From the NCBI RefSeq assembly GCF_036173125.1, contig NZ_CP108054.1, positions 3,472,001 to 3,536,000 of the forward strand: a stretch of DNA of 64,000 nucleotides, in the 5' to 3' direction. This document shows, piece after piece, positions 1 to 10,495 of this stretch (its first letter is position 1; the number at the start of each line of letters is the position of its first letter). The notes below the pieces were generated by a model, which had not been told where the DNA came from, searched no databases, and worked only from the letters and a program-made list of their open reading frames with translations. The translations under genes were made by a program, and so were the position numbers. This DNA is from Streptomyces sp. NBC_00286 (lineage in GTDB: Bacteria > Actinomycetota > Actinomycetes > Streptomycetales > Streptomycetaceae).

Positions 1-251
1 TCCCGTCCGGTCTCCGCCTGCAACTGCTTCCAGAGAAGGTCGGCGTGCCGGACGAGCGGCACATAGCGGCTGTCGTGGGTCTGCACGCTGCGGAAGACCC
101 GGGTCTCACCGCCTGCGGCGCTGCGGTCGTGGCCGGGCGCGAAGCGGTCGTAGCCGACGACCTCGGCACCCCGGGCCGCCAGCCGCCAAGCGGCCTGGCT
201 GCCCATCGTTCCCACACCGACCACGGCGACACGCTTCTTCCCAGCTGACAC
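1..251 (-). CDS. FAD-dependent oxidoreductase, N-terminal fragment (sarcosine / N-methyl amino acid oxidase-like)
   Basis: Only the first 83 or so residues are present; the gene runs off the left edge. The product opens with a Rossmann dinucleotide-binding loop, GVGTMG at residues 12-17, followed by a segment ending GGETRVFR that is typical of the monomeric sarcosine oxidase / N-methyltryptophan oxidase family. These flavoenzymes oxidise secondary or N-methylated amines, releasing hydrogen peroxide. The start is a GTG preceded on the minus strand by GGAAG at good spacing. It follows the acid-sugar cluster in the same direction after a 300-base gap that carries its own candidate promoter region. 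The family is fairly sure; the substrate cannot be read from a fragment. Confidence 0.75.
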   Translation of the reverse strand, partial: MSAGKKRVAVVGVGTMGSQAAWRLAARGAEVVGYDRFAPGHDRSAAGGETRVFRSVQTHDSRYVPLVRHADLLWKQLQAETGR

Positions 252-552
252 AGGACTTCCTTTCGTATCGCCGGGCCACAACTGGGCCCCGAGCGTGAGG
301 ATGCTTGGTAGCGACTGAAGGGGGCGCGCCCTGGGGCCCCAACGCTCGCAGGCGTCCCGGGTTCGGGGATCCACCCCAGCCCCGGACCCTTTCCATCGTG
401 CCACAATGTGGTACAGCATGCTGGTATTCGGCACAGAGTGACAGCGGCTTAGGGGGGAGTCAAGAGATTCATCCGATGGCCGTGTGACTCGACCTCACCC
501 CGCCCGTGACCTTGCTCGGTCGCTTCTTCTGGGCTCCCGGGGGCGGCTCTCG
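252..552. other. Intergenic region upstream of the FAD oxidoreductase, with a candidate operator
   Basis: No gene is seen. The perfect 10-base palindrome CAGCATGCTG lies at 414-423 inside the imperfect dyad TACAGCATGCTGGTA, and GTGCC (398-402) and GGCAC (430-434) flank it without sharing its centre. The location is right for control of the oxidoreductase starting at 251. The assignment as an operator is inference. Confidence 0.35.
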
Positions 553-1212
553 CTACAGACCCACCACGGGGGCCAGTTGGGATCGGATGGTTCCTGCGTG
601 GGGCTGAAGGGAGCCGTCGAAGGCGGCGGATCCGATGGTGAAGGCGTCGGCTCCAGCTGATGCGAGTGCCTGTATCTGGTCGGTGCTGGTGATGGAGCCT
701 GCGATGACCAGGCGGCCGGTGGTGGCGGCGCGGGCGGCGCGGACCAGGTCGAGGGGGTCGGCATCGGTGGCGCGATAGGCGAGAAGGTCGACGCCGGCGC
801 AGCCCGCCGCTTCCGCCTGTCGGCAGTCGTCGGCGATGCGGTCCGGGTCGCCGGCGAGGCGGGTGGGGTGCCCGAGGGGTTCTCCGGCGAAGGGCAGGTA
901 GCCGATGGACGTGCCCTGCAGGAGATCGAGGGTCTCCTCGATCCAGGTGCCGCCCATCAGCCAGTCGACGCCGAGTTCGGTGGCTGTCCGTACGGAGGCA
1001 AGTGCCTGGTCCCGGTCGGTGCTGACGACTTCGAGGTAGGTGGTGGCGCCCATGTCCTTGATGCGGGCGTGCAGTTGGGTGAGGGTGTCGCGGTCGACGC
1101 CGATGTCCTTGAATCCGATGTGGGTGATGCCGAGGTCCTTGATGGTGTCGAGGACCTCGAGGCAGTCGGTGACGGTGCGGTCGTCGCGAGTGAGCATGAA
1201 GATGAAGTCCAC
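553..1212 (-). CDS. TIM-barrel protein of the acid-sugar cluster, function unknown
   Basis: A 219-residue protein with the periodic beta-alpha pattern of a phosphate-binding TIM barrel: strands near GITHIGFKDIG, TTYLEVVS and RLVIAGSI, and a glycine-rich phosphate-type loop near the C terminus (ASAGADAFTIGSAAFDG). It resembles HisA/ribulose-phosphate-binding barrels but I cannot name a family. The start is a GTG with GAAGGA upstream. It lies 56 bases downstream of the pdxA-like gene in the same direction, so it is probably the last gene of that operon and may act on the PdxA2 product or a related phosphorylated acid. Confidence 0.75.
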   Translation of the reverse strand: MDFIFMLTRDDRTVTDCLEVLDTIKDLGITHIGFKDIGVDRDTLTQLHARIKDMGATTYLEVVSTDRDQALASVRTATELGVDWLMGGTWIEETLDLLQGTSIGYLPFAGEPLGHPTRLAGDPDRIADDCRQAEAAGCAGVDLLAYRATDADPLDLVRAARAATTGRLVIAGSITSTDQIQALASAGADAFTIGSAAFDGSLQPHAGTIRSQLAPVVGL

Positions 1213-1268
1213 GGTGTCCTTCGGCTTTCTGTTCCGGTTTTTGTTCCGGGTTGATGTGAGTCGGTGGG

Positions 1269-2258
1269 TCAGGGGCGGGCCGGTGCCCCTGAGGACAGGC
1301 GGTCGGCGTGAGTCAGGGCGGTGAGCAGGCTGGTGTGGTCGGCCGTGCCCAGACCGGCGATGTCGAAGGCGGTGCCGTGGTCGACGCTGGTGCGGACGAA
1401 CGGAAGACCGATGGTGATGTTGACGCCGTGTTCGATCCCGAGGTACTTGACGGGGATCAGACCCTGGTCGTGGTACTGGGCGACCACGGCGTCGAAGGCT
1501 CCGGCGCGGGCTCGCATGAAGACGGTGTCGGCGGGCCAGGGTCCGCTGGCCTGGATGCCTTCGCTCTGAGCGGCCTCGATGGCGGGGGTGATGATGTCCA
1601 GGTCCTCGCGGCCGAAAAGGCCGTTCTCCCCTGCGTGGGGGTTGAGGCCGGCGACGGCGATGCGAGGGGCGGGCAGGCCGCCGCGCTGGAGTGTGCGGTG
1701 GGTGAGGCGGATGATGTCGAGTTCGCGTGCGGTGGTGATCGCGTCGATCGCGGTGCGCAGGGACTGGTGCACGGTGACCAGGACGGTCCGCAGCTCGTCG
1801 GTGGCCATCATCATCGCGTAGTCCTTGGTGCCGGACAGGTCGGCGAGGATCTCGGTGTGCCCGGGGTAGGGCACGCCGGACATGCGCAGCGCTTCCTTGT
1901 TGATCGGCGCGGTCACCAGGGCCCGTACCTCGTGGGCCATCGCGAGCTGGATACCGCGGCGGACGTACTGGAAGGACGCCGCTCCCGCGCGGGCGTCGAG
2001 TGTGCCCCAGCGCAGGTCGGCCGGAAGGCCGTCCTCGGTGAGGACGTCCACCGTGCCGGGCGCGAACGCCGCCTGATCGACGGATGCGACGGGGCGAAGG
2101 GTGAGGCCCGTTCCGGCGACCCGGTCGGCGCGGGCGAGGACGCCCACGTCACCGATGACGACAACCGGCACGGTGCGCCGGGGGTCGGCACACGCCTTGA
2201 GGGTGACCTCGGGGCCGATTCCGCAGGGGTCGCCCATGGTGATGGCGATCGGGGTCAT
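1269..2258 (-). CDS. PdxA2-like 4-phospho-acid-sugar dehydrogenase (4-hydroxythreonine-4-phosphate dehydrogenase family)
   Basis: A 329-residue protein of the PdxA family. It starts with MTPIAITMGDPCGIGPEV, the family signature, and has the metal-ligand region QYHDQGLIPVKYLG near residue 270. The family oxidises a hydroxy group of a 4-phosphorylated four-carbon acid with NAD and decarboxylates the product. True PdxA works in vitamin B6 synthesis, but pdxA2 genes next to a DUF1537 kinase are established D-threonate 4-phosphate dehydrogenases, and that arrangement is seen here. The ATG at 2258 has AGGAGA upstream and overlaps the kinase stop by four bases (ATGA), indicating translational coupling. 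An upstream in-frame extension is rejected because it would run inside the kinase gene. Confidence 0.85.
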   Translation of the reverse strand: MTPIAITMGDPCGIGPEVTLKACADPRRTVPVVVIGDVGVLARADRVAGTGLTLRPVASVDQAAFAPGTVDVLTEDGLPADLRWGTLDARAGAASFQYVRRGIQLAMAHEVRALVTAPINKEALRMSGVPYPGHTEILADLSGTKDYAMMMATDELRTVLVTVHQSLRTAIDAITTARELDIIRLTHRTLQRGGLPAPRIAVAGLNPHAGENGLFGREDLDIITPAIEAAQSEGIQASGPWPADTVFMRARAGAFDAVVAQYHDQGLIPVKYLGIEHGVNITIGLPFVRTSVDHGTAFDIAGLGTADHTSLLTALTHADRLSSGAPARP

Positions 2259-3448
2259 GCGTGCTCTCCTGGGTCGAGGGGATGTCGGATGAGGTGGCAC
2301 AGGCGCAGGAGCGTGGCGTCGTCGCCGAAGCCGCCCGCCTTGATCAGCACGGGGAGGGGGAGCTGCCCGAGGAGCGTTCCGCGGGCGACGCCGGGTTCGG
2401 GTTCGTCGAGCAGGCCGATGCCGGTGGCACCAAGGGTCTGGAGCACGGTCGCGGCCGTTTCTCCCCCGGTGACGATGAGCGCGTCGATCGTGTGCTCTTC
2501 GGTGAGAGCCTGGACGACTGCTGCCAGAGAGCGGGCGAGTGCTTGCGCGGTCTGTGGCGTGTGGCGTTCGTCGGGTGTTTGGAGGGTGAGGACGGGGGCC
2601 GTCAGGCCGCGCAGCGTCTCCACTGCCGTGGCCGGATCGCCGCTGACGGTGATCCCTTGGACATCCGCCCGGGCGGAGAGCGCGGCCAGCTGCCGCCGGG
2701 TCGCCGCGTTGGCACTGCCGACGACGATCAGTGGGCGTCGGGCGGGCGCAGGCACCGAAGTAGCGCTGCCGGCAGCGCGTGCGCACCTTCGGGCCAGGGC
2801 GGCCGCCAGCCCTGGGGAGCCGACCCACAGCACATTGTCGAGGCGCGGCACCGCTGCCACCAGGCGGTCGAGGTCGTCGTCACCCGCTGCGGAGCAGACG
2901 ATCAGGCCACCGTTGCCGATCAGTTCGGGCAGCTCGGCCGCCCGGCCCGGCCCTGCCACAACGGCCTCCGGGAACAGCGTCGCGAGGTCCGAGCACCGCA
3001 CAGGGTGTACCGGGTCGCGTGCGAAGTCGCTCTCGTGGACCGGTACGCCCCGCACGTACTGGACCCCTTCCACCGTCACTCTGCCCTCCGCGGGGAAGGC
3101 CGGGGCGATGACGACGGTCCGCCTCCGCGATCCCGTGCATGCGGCCCGGACTTCTGCCGCGATATGACCGCGCAGGGTGGAATCCACGGTTTTGAAGAGC
3201 AACTCAGAGCCGGCGAACAGGCGGGCCGCCCGCCGCGTACGCGAAGCGGCGGCCTTCTCGTCCAGCACCCGGCTCCCCAGGTCGACCGCGCTCACGCCCA
3301 CGGCGTGCCGCGGCACGCTTGCTGGGGCAGTGAGCAGGATCCGGGCGTCGTGCCCGGCCCGGCGGAACGGCGCGGCACCGTCCCCGGCGCTGGTGAGGTC
3401 ATCCGCCAGGATGGCGATGCCCGACCGCTCGTCGTTGCGGAATGTCAT
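2255..3448 (-). CDS. DUF1537 four-carbon acid-sugar kinase (DtnK/OtnK family)
   Basis: A 397-residue protein of the DUF1537 family, ATP-dependent kinases that phosphorylate four-carbon acid sugars such as D-threonate, L-threonate or D-erythronate. The N-terminal substrate domain carries DDLTSAGD at residues 16-23, and the C-terminal nucleotide-binding domain carries TGGETAATVL. The ATG at 3448 has a strong GGAGAGG ribosome site; a start 15 bases further upstream is less well placed. It is the first gene of a three-gene minus-strand operon with the PdxA2-like dehydrogenase and the TIM-barrel protein, divergent from a LysR regulator. The family is confident; which acid sugar is used is inference. 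Confidence 0.88.
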   Translation of the reverse strand: MTFRNDERSGIAILADDLTSAGDGAAPFRRAGHDARILLTAPASVPRHAVGVSAVDLGSRVLDEKAAASRTRRAARLFAGSELLFKTVDSTLRGHIAAEVRAACTGSRRRTVVIAPAFPAEGRVTVEGVQYVRGVPVHESDFARDPVHPVRCSDLATLFPEAVVAGPGRAAELPELIGNGGLIVCSAAGDDDLDRLVAAVPRLDNVLWVGSPGLAAALARRCARAAGSATSVPAPARRPLIVVGSANAATRRQLAALSARADVQGITVSGDPATAVETLRGLTAPVLTLQTPDERHTPQTAQALARSLAAVVQALTEEHTIDALIVTGGETAATVLQTLGATGIGLLDEPEPGVARGTLLGQLPLPVLIKAGGFGDDATLLRLCHLIRHPLDPGEHA

Positions 3449-3528
3449 GCCCCACCTCTCCATTGGTCAGCGTTTCCGTGACTGGATCAATAGTCAGGCA
3501 GGCAAAAGAGCTGGACAAGCGATTCATT

Positions 3529-3545
3529 CTCACGAGACCTGTGAG
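3529..3545. promoter_or_regulatory. Candidate LysR operator between the kinase and its divergent regulator
   Basis: The inverted repeat CTCAC-N7-GTGAG lies in the 109-base divergent spacer, 13 bases before the LysR start. LysR proteins usually bind interrupted dyads at this position and control both directions. The dyad is seen; the regulatory link is inferred. Confidence 0.45.
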
Positions 3546-3557
3546 TAAAATTCACGT

Positions 3558-4457
3558 ATGCGATGGTCGGGTCTACCTCCTCTGAATACTCTGCTGCCCT
3601 TCGAAGCGACCGTCCGGCACGCGAGCATGACCGCGGCGGCGCAGGAGCTGCATGTGACGCACGGCGCGGTGAGCCGACAGGTCCAGAACCTGGAGCGGTC
3701 CCTTGGGATATCGCTGTTCGAGCGGCAGACACGCGCCCTGCGCCCGACCCTGCAGGCGCGCCAGCTGGCGGCCGTCGTCAGAGACGCACTCGATCAGATC
3801 GATGCGGCCGCCCGGCAGATCGCACGGCGCACACCCGCAGGACCGCTCACCCTCTCGTGCGAGCCCACACTCCTGATGCGGTGGCTCATTCCCCGGCTGC
3901 CCGATCTGGCCGTGAACGTGCCGGACGTCACCGTCCATCTGTCCGCAGGCGGCGGCCCCGTCTTCTTCGAGCGGGACGACATCGACCTCGCGATCCGCCG
4001 AGACGACTTCCCGTTTCCCGAAAAGGTGAGCCGGACCCGCTTGTTCGCAGAGAGGATCGGACCCGTCTGCCGGCCCGATCTCGCGGCCCGCCTGACCGGC
4101 GCCGGCATATCGGAGGTAGTCCTTCTGCACACCGGTACACGACCGCAGGCGTGGGACGACTGGCGAGGCATCACCGGCATGAAAGCAGAGCCCGCCTCCC
4201 AGCAGACCCTGGAGCACTTCTACCTGACTCTCCAGGCTGCCGCGGCCGGCGTCGGGGTCGCGATCGCCCCGTATGCCGTCGTCCGCGACGACCTGGAGCG
4301 AGGGCAACTCGTCGCACCCTTCGGTTTCGTCCCCGACGGCACCAGCTACCACCTCCTCAGTCGTCAACCACCCGAGCAAGACGTACGCGTCCGCCGGCTG
4401 ACGGCATGGCTGCGGGCCAAGACGAGCCCGCTTGAAAGCGATTCCGAAGAGGTGTGA
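3558..4457 (+). CDS. LysR-family transcriptional regulator (GcvA-like)
   Basis: A 299-residue LysR protein. The N-terminal winged helix-turn-helix spans about residues 8-66 (MTAAAQELHVTHGAVSRQVQ within it), and the rest is the periplasmic-binding-protein-like effector domain, ending in a GcvA-type block (AAAGVGVAIAP near residue 235). It is divergent from the acid-sugar kinase operon and probably responds to an acid sugar or its phosphate. The start ATG gives the standard N terminus of the family. Directly downstream lies a truncated oxidoreductase, so the right border of this cluster has been rearranged. Confidence 0.88.
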   Translation: MRWSGLPPLNTLLPFEATVRHASMTAAAQELHVTHGAVSRQVQNLERSLGISLFERQTRALRPTLQARQLAAVVRDALDQIDAAARQIARRTPAGPLTLSCEPTLLMRWLIPRLPDLAVNVPDVTVHLSAGGGPVFFERDDIDLAIRRDDFPFPEKVSRTRLFAERIGPVCRPDLAARLTGAGISEVVLLHTGTRPQAWDDWRGITGMKAEPASQQTLEHFYLTLQAAAAGVGVAIAPYAVVRDDLERGQLVAPFGFVPDGTSYHLLSRQPPEQDVRVRRLTAWLRAKTSPLESDSEEV

Positions 4458-4500
4458 CCACTGCGCTTGTCGGACCTTCGTTGCTTGGTGTCCCACCCGT

Positions 4501-4833
4501 GCGAAGGTCGCGCTGTCCGACAACGCCGATCTCGACAACGCCGTCGCCGCCAACAACGCCGTCATCGCCGCCTATGCCACCCGCGCGGACCGCACCGAGA
4601 TCCCCTTCTGGCCTCTACTGTTCAACAACGTCACCCTGCGGCTGCTCGGCAGCGACGACTTCCCCGCCGAGGCCAAGCGCCAGGCCACCCGCGACCTCAC
4701 CTCCGCAGCCGCCGTCGGCGCCCTCACCGTCGCCGTCGGCGACCGTCACCCGCTGGACGACATCGCCAAGGCCCACGACCACGTCGGCGCCGGCGGTGGC
4801 CACGGCCGCATCCTGCTCACCATCCCCCAATAG
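4501..4833 (+). pseudogene. C-terminal remnant of a zinc-type alcohol dehydrogenase / NADPH:quinone reductase
   Basis: The last 110 or so residues match the C-terminal part of MDR-superfamily quinone reductases: ANNAVIAAYATR, PFWPLLFNNVTLRLLGSDD and the closing AHDHVGAGGGHGRILLTI. The usual N-terminal catalytic and Rossmann domains (about 200 residues) are missing, and the upstream sequence abuts the LysR stop. An open frame begins at 4432 inside the LysR gene, but its first 25 residues do not look like the family. This is a deletion remnant rather than a working enzyme. Confidence 0.7.
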
Positions 4834-6324
4834 CGCAGACTCGGAACACCGCTCTGCTTCGGACTGCGGGGCCGCCAGCCGCTCGCCCGCGGTCCGTGAC
4901 GTCGCCCTCAACTGCGGGTGCTCCTGCACGATCTCCCGCTGCCGCCCGGCCGGCAGACCGAGCTCGTGCAGCACGTTGAGGATCACGACCGCAGTGGTCA
5001 CCTCGACGATGGCGATCAGTTCTTCGAAGGAATGGTTCGGCGTCCTGCCCTCGTGCGCGAGGTCGTTGCGCGCCCGCGTCGTCCTCCTCGCCCAGTGGCC
5101 AATGTCCGGCATGAGGAGCGCGATCGCTTCTTGGTCGGGGCGCTCGGCGAGCGCGTGGAGCCGGTCCCGGAGCGTCGGGTCGTTGCGGACCCCGGAACCG
5201 GTCGCGATGCTCTTCTGGCACCTGCGCGAGCATCGCCTCGCGCATCTCCTTGAATTCCGCTTTGGGGAACGGCTTCTCGTCGATGCGCAGGCCGCGGTGC
5301 AGCACCTCGGCAGCGCCCACCGCCGTCAGGAGGTTGTTCTCGACGAAGCTGGCCGGCGCGTAGCGCAGGCCAAGGATCATGTTGGTCGCCGCCTGCAGGC
5401 GGCCGTGCGCCTCGCACCAGCGGGGCACGACCTCCTTGAACGGGAGCGACTCTCAGGTGAAGAAGACGCGGCGGTGGTCCGCGGCCTTTGCGTCGTGGTG
5501 GCCAAGCGCGGCGGGCGAGTAGAGCACGTCCGCGTGCCGGCGCGGCACGGGCCGGCCGTTCGGCAGGACCGACTCGGTCCCGGCCACCTCCAGCCGGAGC
5601 CGGATGACGCCGGCCGCGCGGTGCGTCGCCAGGGCGATCAGGTCCTGCACCAGGCTGGCAGTCTCCAGAGCCGCGCTCAGGGCGAACGGCTCGGACGGGA
5701 CCGCTCGGACAGAGGCGGTGTCGCGCATACGTCCGACGGTTCCGCCCTTGCGCTGGTCGAAGGACGGCAGCGTGTGCGTGTGCATCAGGCGGTACTCGGT
5801 CCCGTCGACCGCGACCGACTGCGCAGCGACCGGCTTCACGGAGATGCTCCCGGTCCCGTCGATCTTTCCGCCGGGAGCACCGAGGAAGCCCTCGAACACG
5901 GACGATGCCGCCCAGAGCCCCAGGTCTTCGACCGAGACCCCGGCCGCGGAGAATGCGGCGTCTTCCTCGCCGCTGACGTGCGCGCCGATGATCGCTGTCG
6001 TCGCCGCCACGGTCTGCTTGTCGGGGCTCTTCACCCGCGCGAACATGGTCCGCTTCCCGCCGGTGGGGACGCAGCCGAGGAGGGTGATCTCGCGCTGCTC
6101 GGCCGCGCCGTGGATGACGTCCCACGTCCTGGTGCCCTCGTGGTACGCGGTCACCCCTTCGACGTGATGCGGTCCTCGAACGCGCCGATCAACGAGAGGG
6201 AGAGGCCGCTCTCGGGGTCATACCGGAGCACGCCCGGAACCTGCTCGTCAGGGTCGTCCGGCAGCCACCACAGGCCAGCCCATTCGCCGGCCTCGTCAAG
6301 GTTCAGAGGATCGTCAGCCGTCGT
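4834..6324 (-). pseudogene. ApeA-like HEPN anti-phage gene, decayed (missing start, two frameshifts, one stop)
   Basis: Three frames together read as one protein of the ApeA type: an ApeA N-terminal domain (GLWWLPDDP, then LRYDPESGLSLSLIGAF, then AIIGAHVSGEEDAAFSAAG) and a C-terminal HEPN domain with the Rx4-6H ribonuclease motif RNDLAH. Proteins of this architecture are known anti-phage factors. Lesions seen: no ATG/GTG after a good AGGAGA site (ACG at 6324 or 6321); a frameshift at the C4 run 6154-6157 (plus-strand bases), where one base appears missing; an in-frame TGA at 5453-5455; and a frameshift at the C4 run 5190-5193, where one base appears extra. The 3' end merges into the quinone reductase remnant, so the native stop may be lost. 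Family call moderate; non-functionality likely unless the lesions are sequence errors. Confidence 0.7.
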
Positions 6325-6340
6325 TCTCTCCTGCGGGGGA

Positions 6341-7450
<1,110 letters not shown>

Positions 7451-7616
7451 GTTGCGACTTCCCGTAACTGAGATTGGAGGAGACCCGGGCGGACCGATCC
7501 ACCAGTCTACGGCGTGCGACACCCCGGACCGGCGACGTATCGAACGCATGGCCAAGGTCGATCAAAGCGCGTGTCCCGGCAGCAATTCGACACATAAACC
7601 GACCTAAGTTGGACCA

Positions 7617-8261
7617 GTGGAGCAACACAGCACGCGTCCCCCTCAGCCCCGGCACCAGCCCCGGCCGCCGTCGCGACCGCGAAGCGGCCCGCCCGTTCCC
7701 CCGCAGGCAGCGCGCGGCGGAGCCCGTACGCCCCAGCAGTTCCGACCAGGCGCCGCCCGAGGCCCGCTGCCCGTGTCCCCGCTGGTACGGGCGGTACGCA
7801 GGATGCCGAACCCGCGGCTCACCGGCCTCGGCAGTGGCCTGTTCTGCCTCGCGTCGATGTTCGCGCTCGCCCTGCTCATCCGCCTGCTGTTCGGATCGTC
7901 ACTCCTCGTCTACGGGGTGCTGTTCCTGCCGGTCTGCGCCCTGACCGCAATCTGGGTACGCCGAGCCGACCTCGTCACCGCACCCATCGCCGTGCCCATC
8001 GCCTTCGCCTTCGGCCTGCTGCCCATCGCCGACAGCGACGGAGGCTTCTGGGACGGGCTGATGGGCCTGTTCACCGCCCTCGCGATGCACGCGGGCTGGC
8101 TGTACGGCGGCACACTGATCGCCGGCCTCATCGTGACCGTCCGCAAGGTACGCATGATGAGCCGACGGGCGGCCCAGCGCCGGGCAGCAGCCCAGTCCCC
8201 GCGGCCTCCGGCCCAGAAGAGGCGCCCGGCCCAAGCTCACCCCAGACGCCGCACGGCCTGA
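7617..8261 (+). CDS. DUF6542-type membrane protein
   Basis: A 214-residue protein with a proline/arginine-rich cytoplasmic N terminus (residues 1-65), four or five hydrophobic segments between about residues 68 and 178, and a basic C-terminal tail. The layout matches the DUF6542 proteins found beside ychF in Streptomyces; no function is established. The GTG start follows the divergent ychF start by about 165 bases. Confidence 0.75.
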   Translation: MEQHSTRPPQPRHQPRPPSRPRSGPPVPPQAARGGARTPQQFRPGAARGPLPVSPLVRAVRRMPNPRLTGLGSGLFCLASMFALALLIRLLFGSSLLVYGVLFLPVCALTAIWVRRADLVTAPIAVPIAFAFGLLPIADSDGGFWDGLMGLFTALAMHAGWLYGGTLIAGLIVTVRKVRMMSRRAAQRRAAAQSPRPPAQKRRPAQAHPRRRTA

Positions 8262-8396
8262 GACGCGAGCCCGAGGCCCCACGCCCCGTCTCCTGCAACA
8301 GCCCGGCCCGCCCACGTCACCGACGAGCAACTCCAGAGTCGTACGAGACGGCCCGCCACAGTCGTACGAGCCGGAGGAGCCCCCTCCCCCCAGCCG

Positions 8397-9143
8397 CTAC
8401 CCCGCCTTCGCCGCCCGCATGGCCGCCCCCACGATCCCCGCATTGTTCTGCAACTGCGCCGGAACGATCTCCGCCTTGATGCCCTCGATCAGCGGCAGGA
8501 ACTTGTGCGACTTGCGGCTGACGCCGCCCCCGATGATGAAGAGCTCGGGCGAGAACAGCATCTCCACATGGGCGAGATACTTCTGGACGCGCCGGGCCCA
8601 GTGCTCCCAGCTCAGCTCGTGGTCGTCCTTGGCCTTGGTGGAGGCGTGCTTCTCAGCATCGTGGCCGTGCAGTTCGAGATGCCCCAGCTCAGTGTTCGGC
8701 ACGAGGACGCCCTCAACGAAAAGGGCGCTGCCTATGCCCGTACCGAAGGTGAGGACGATGACCGTGCCCTGACGGTCACGCCCCGCACCGAACCGCATCT
8801 CGGCCACGCCAGCCGCGTCCGCGTCGTTCAGGATCGTCACCGGGAGCCCGCCGAGCCGCTCGCTCAGCAACTCACGCGCGTCGACGTCCACCCAGCCCTT
8901 GTCCACATTGGCGGCCGTACGGATGGTGGCGCCGCCGGTGACCACGCCCGGGAACGTGACCCCGACGGGCCCCGTCCAGCCGAAGTGACCGACGACCTCC
9001 TTCACACCGTCGGCCACCGCGTCAGGGGTCGAGGGGTGCGGGGTGAGCACTTTGTGCCGCTCAGCCGCAAGGTCGCCCTGCTCCAGGTCCACGGGAGCGC
9101 CCTTGATCCCTGATCCACCGATGTCCACGCCGAAGATCTGCAT
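8397..9143 (-). CDS. ppgK: Polyphosphate glucokinase (ROK family)
   Basis: A 248-residue ROK-type sugar kinase that uses polyphosphate or ATP to phosphorylate glucose. The phosphate-binding motif [10 protein letters not shown] is at residues 6-15, [11 protein letters not shown] contains the catalytic aspartate, and GTGIGSALF is the second phosphate motif. Length and the polyphosphate-glucokinase-type sequence around [13 protein letters not shown] fit PpgK. It lies 53 bases downstream of ispH in the same direction, probably one transcript. Confidence 0.9.
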   Translation of the reverse strand: MQIFGVDIGGSGIKGAPVDLEQGDLAAERHKVLTPHPSTPDAVADGVKEVVGHFGWTGPVGVTFPGVVTGGATIRTAANVDKGWVDVDARELLSERLGGLPVTILNDADAAGVAEMRFGAGRDRQGTVIVLTFGTGIGSALFVEGVLVPNTELGHLELHGHDAEKHASTKAKDDHELSWEHWARRVQKYLAHVEMLFSPELFIIGGGVSRKSHKFLPLIEGIKAEIVPAQLQNNAGIVGAAMRAAKAG

Positions 9144-9196
9144 GGGCCCACGTTACGACGTACGACTGACAGTCACTTCTCAGCCGTACCTTCCGC

Positions 9197-10192
9197 CTAC
9201 TTTTCGGCCGTCCGCTCCGCCACCAGGGCCGCCGCCTCAGCCCGCAGGTCGCGGCGCAGTTCCTTGGGAAGCGAGAAGGTGATGGACTCCTCGGCGGCCT
9301 TGACGATCTCCACGTCCTCGAAGCCGCGTCCCGCAAGGAACTCCAGGACCTGCTCGACCAGCACCTCTGGCACGGACGCACCCGAGGTGACGCCGACCGT
9401 AGTGACGCCCTCCAGCCAGGCCTCGTCGATCTCGTCCGCGAAGTCCACGAGATACGCCTCACGCGCACCCGCGAGCTTGGCGACCTCCACGAGCCGCTTG
9501 GAGTTGGAGGAGTTCCGCGAGCCGACCACGATGACCAGATCGGAATCGGCACCCATCTGCTTCACGGCAAGCTGCCGGTTCTGCGTGGCATAGCAGATGT
9601 CGTCACTCGGCGGGGAGATGAGCTGCGGGAACTTCTCCTTCAGGGCATCGACCGTCTCCATGGTCTCGTCCACGGACAGAGTGGTCTGCGAGAGCCAGAC
9701 AACCCTGGAGGGATCACGAACCTCCACATTCGCAACGTCCTTCGGCCCATCGACAAGCGTGATGTGGTCAGGCGCCTCACCAGAGGTACCAATGACCTCC
9801 TCGTGCCCCTCGTGACCAATCAGAAGGATGTCGAAGTCATCCTGGGCAAACCGAACAGCCTCCTTGTGAACCTTCGTGACCAGCGGACACGTGGCATCAA
9901 TGGTGGCGAGCTTTCCCTCCGCCGCCTCCTCATGGACGACAGGCGCAACACCATGCGCCGAGAACATGACGATCGACCCCTCGGGAACCTCCGCCGTCTG
10001 CTCGACGAAAATCGCCCCCTTCTTCTCCAGGGTCTGCACGACGTACTTGTTGTGGACGATCTCGTGGCGGACATAGATAGGGGCCCCGTATTGCTCCAGG
10101 GCCTTCTCGACGGCGATCACGGCGCGGTCCACACCCGCGCAGTAGCCCCGGGGGGCGGCAAGCAGGACACGGCGGCCAGTAGAAGCAGTCAT
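9197..10192 (-). CDS. ispH: 4-hydroxy-3-methylbut-2-enyl diphosphate reductase
   Basis: Last enzyme of the MEP isoprenoid pathway, converting HMBPP to IPP and DMAPP with a [4Fe-4S] cluster. The three cluster cysteines are visible: C18 in [10 protein letters not shown], one in [11 protein letters not shown], and one in [11 protein letters not shown]. The length of 331 residues is normal. I chose the ATG at 10192; an ATG three codons upstream is equally possible. A longer frame reaching 10456 is rejected because it reads low-complexity spacer DNA. Divergent from xseA. Confidence 0.95.
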   Translation of the reverse strand: MTASTGRRVLLAAPRGYCAGVDRAVIAVEKALEQYGAPIYVRHEIVHNKYVVQTLEKKGAIFVEQTAEVPEGSIVMFSAHGVAPVVHEEAAEGKLATIDATCPLVTKVHKEAVRFAQDDFDILLIGHEGHEEVIGTSGEAPDHITLVDGPKDVANVEVRDPSRVVWLSQTTLSVDETMETVDALKEKFPQLISPPSDDICYATQNRQLAVKQMGADSDLVIVVGSRNSSNSKRLVEVAKLAGAREAYLVDFADEIDEAWLEGVTTVGVTSGASVPEVLVEQVLEFLAGRGFEDVEIVKAAEESITFSLPKELRRDLRAEAAALVAERTAEK

Positions 10193-10495
10193 GCCAACCA
10201 TCGTAAGGCCGCGCCCAGCACCCAAAGATCGCCGCTGCACACAGCCGGGGGCGCGCCCCCGGGGCATGGAGGCGCACCCCCATGGCCCCGAGGCCGCCCA
10301 CGGCGGGAAGGGGACGGGGCGGGGGTGTGCGCCCGCAGCGGCCGGCGCGCCACCCCGAGCACCCTCTACCAGCCGACAGCAACGCGCGCCGGTCCGAGGA
10401 CGGACACCCCCGGCGCGGCCCCGACCCCCAACGCCCCACAGGCGCCCGGCGCCCACCCCCGGAGGTTGTCAGTCCAGCCCGTTACTCTCGGGCGC
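10193..10495. other. GC-rich divergent spacer between ispH and xseA
   Basis: About 300 bases without a gene. It must carry the promoters of both ispH and xseA. It contains short GC palindromes such as GGGGGCGCGCCCCC near 10247 but no motif I can assign to a regulator. Confidence 0.5.

Noticed and set aside
1308..3167. Long plus-strand open frame opposite the acid-sugar operon
   Set aside because: It is a shadow of the minus-strand pdxA-like and kinase genes, which show clear family motifs and ribosome sites.
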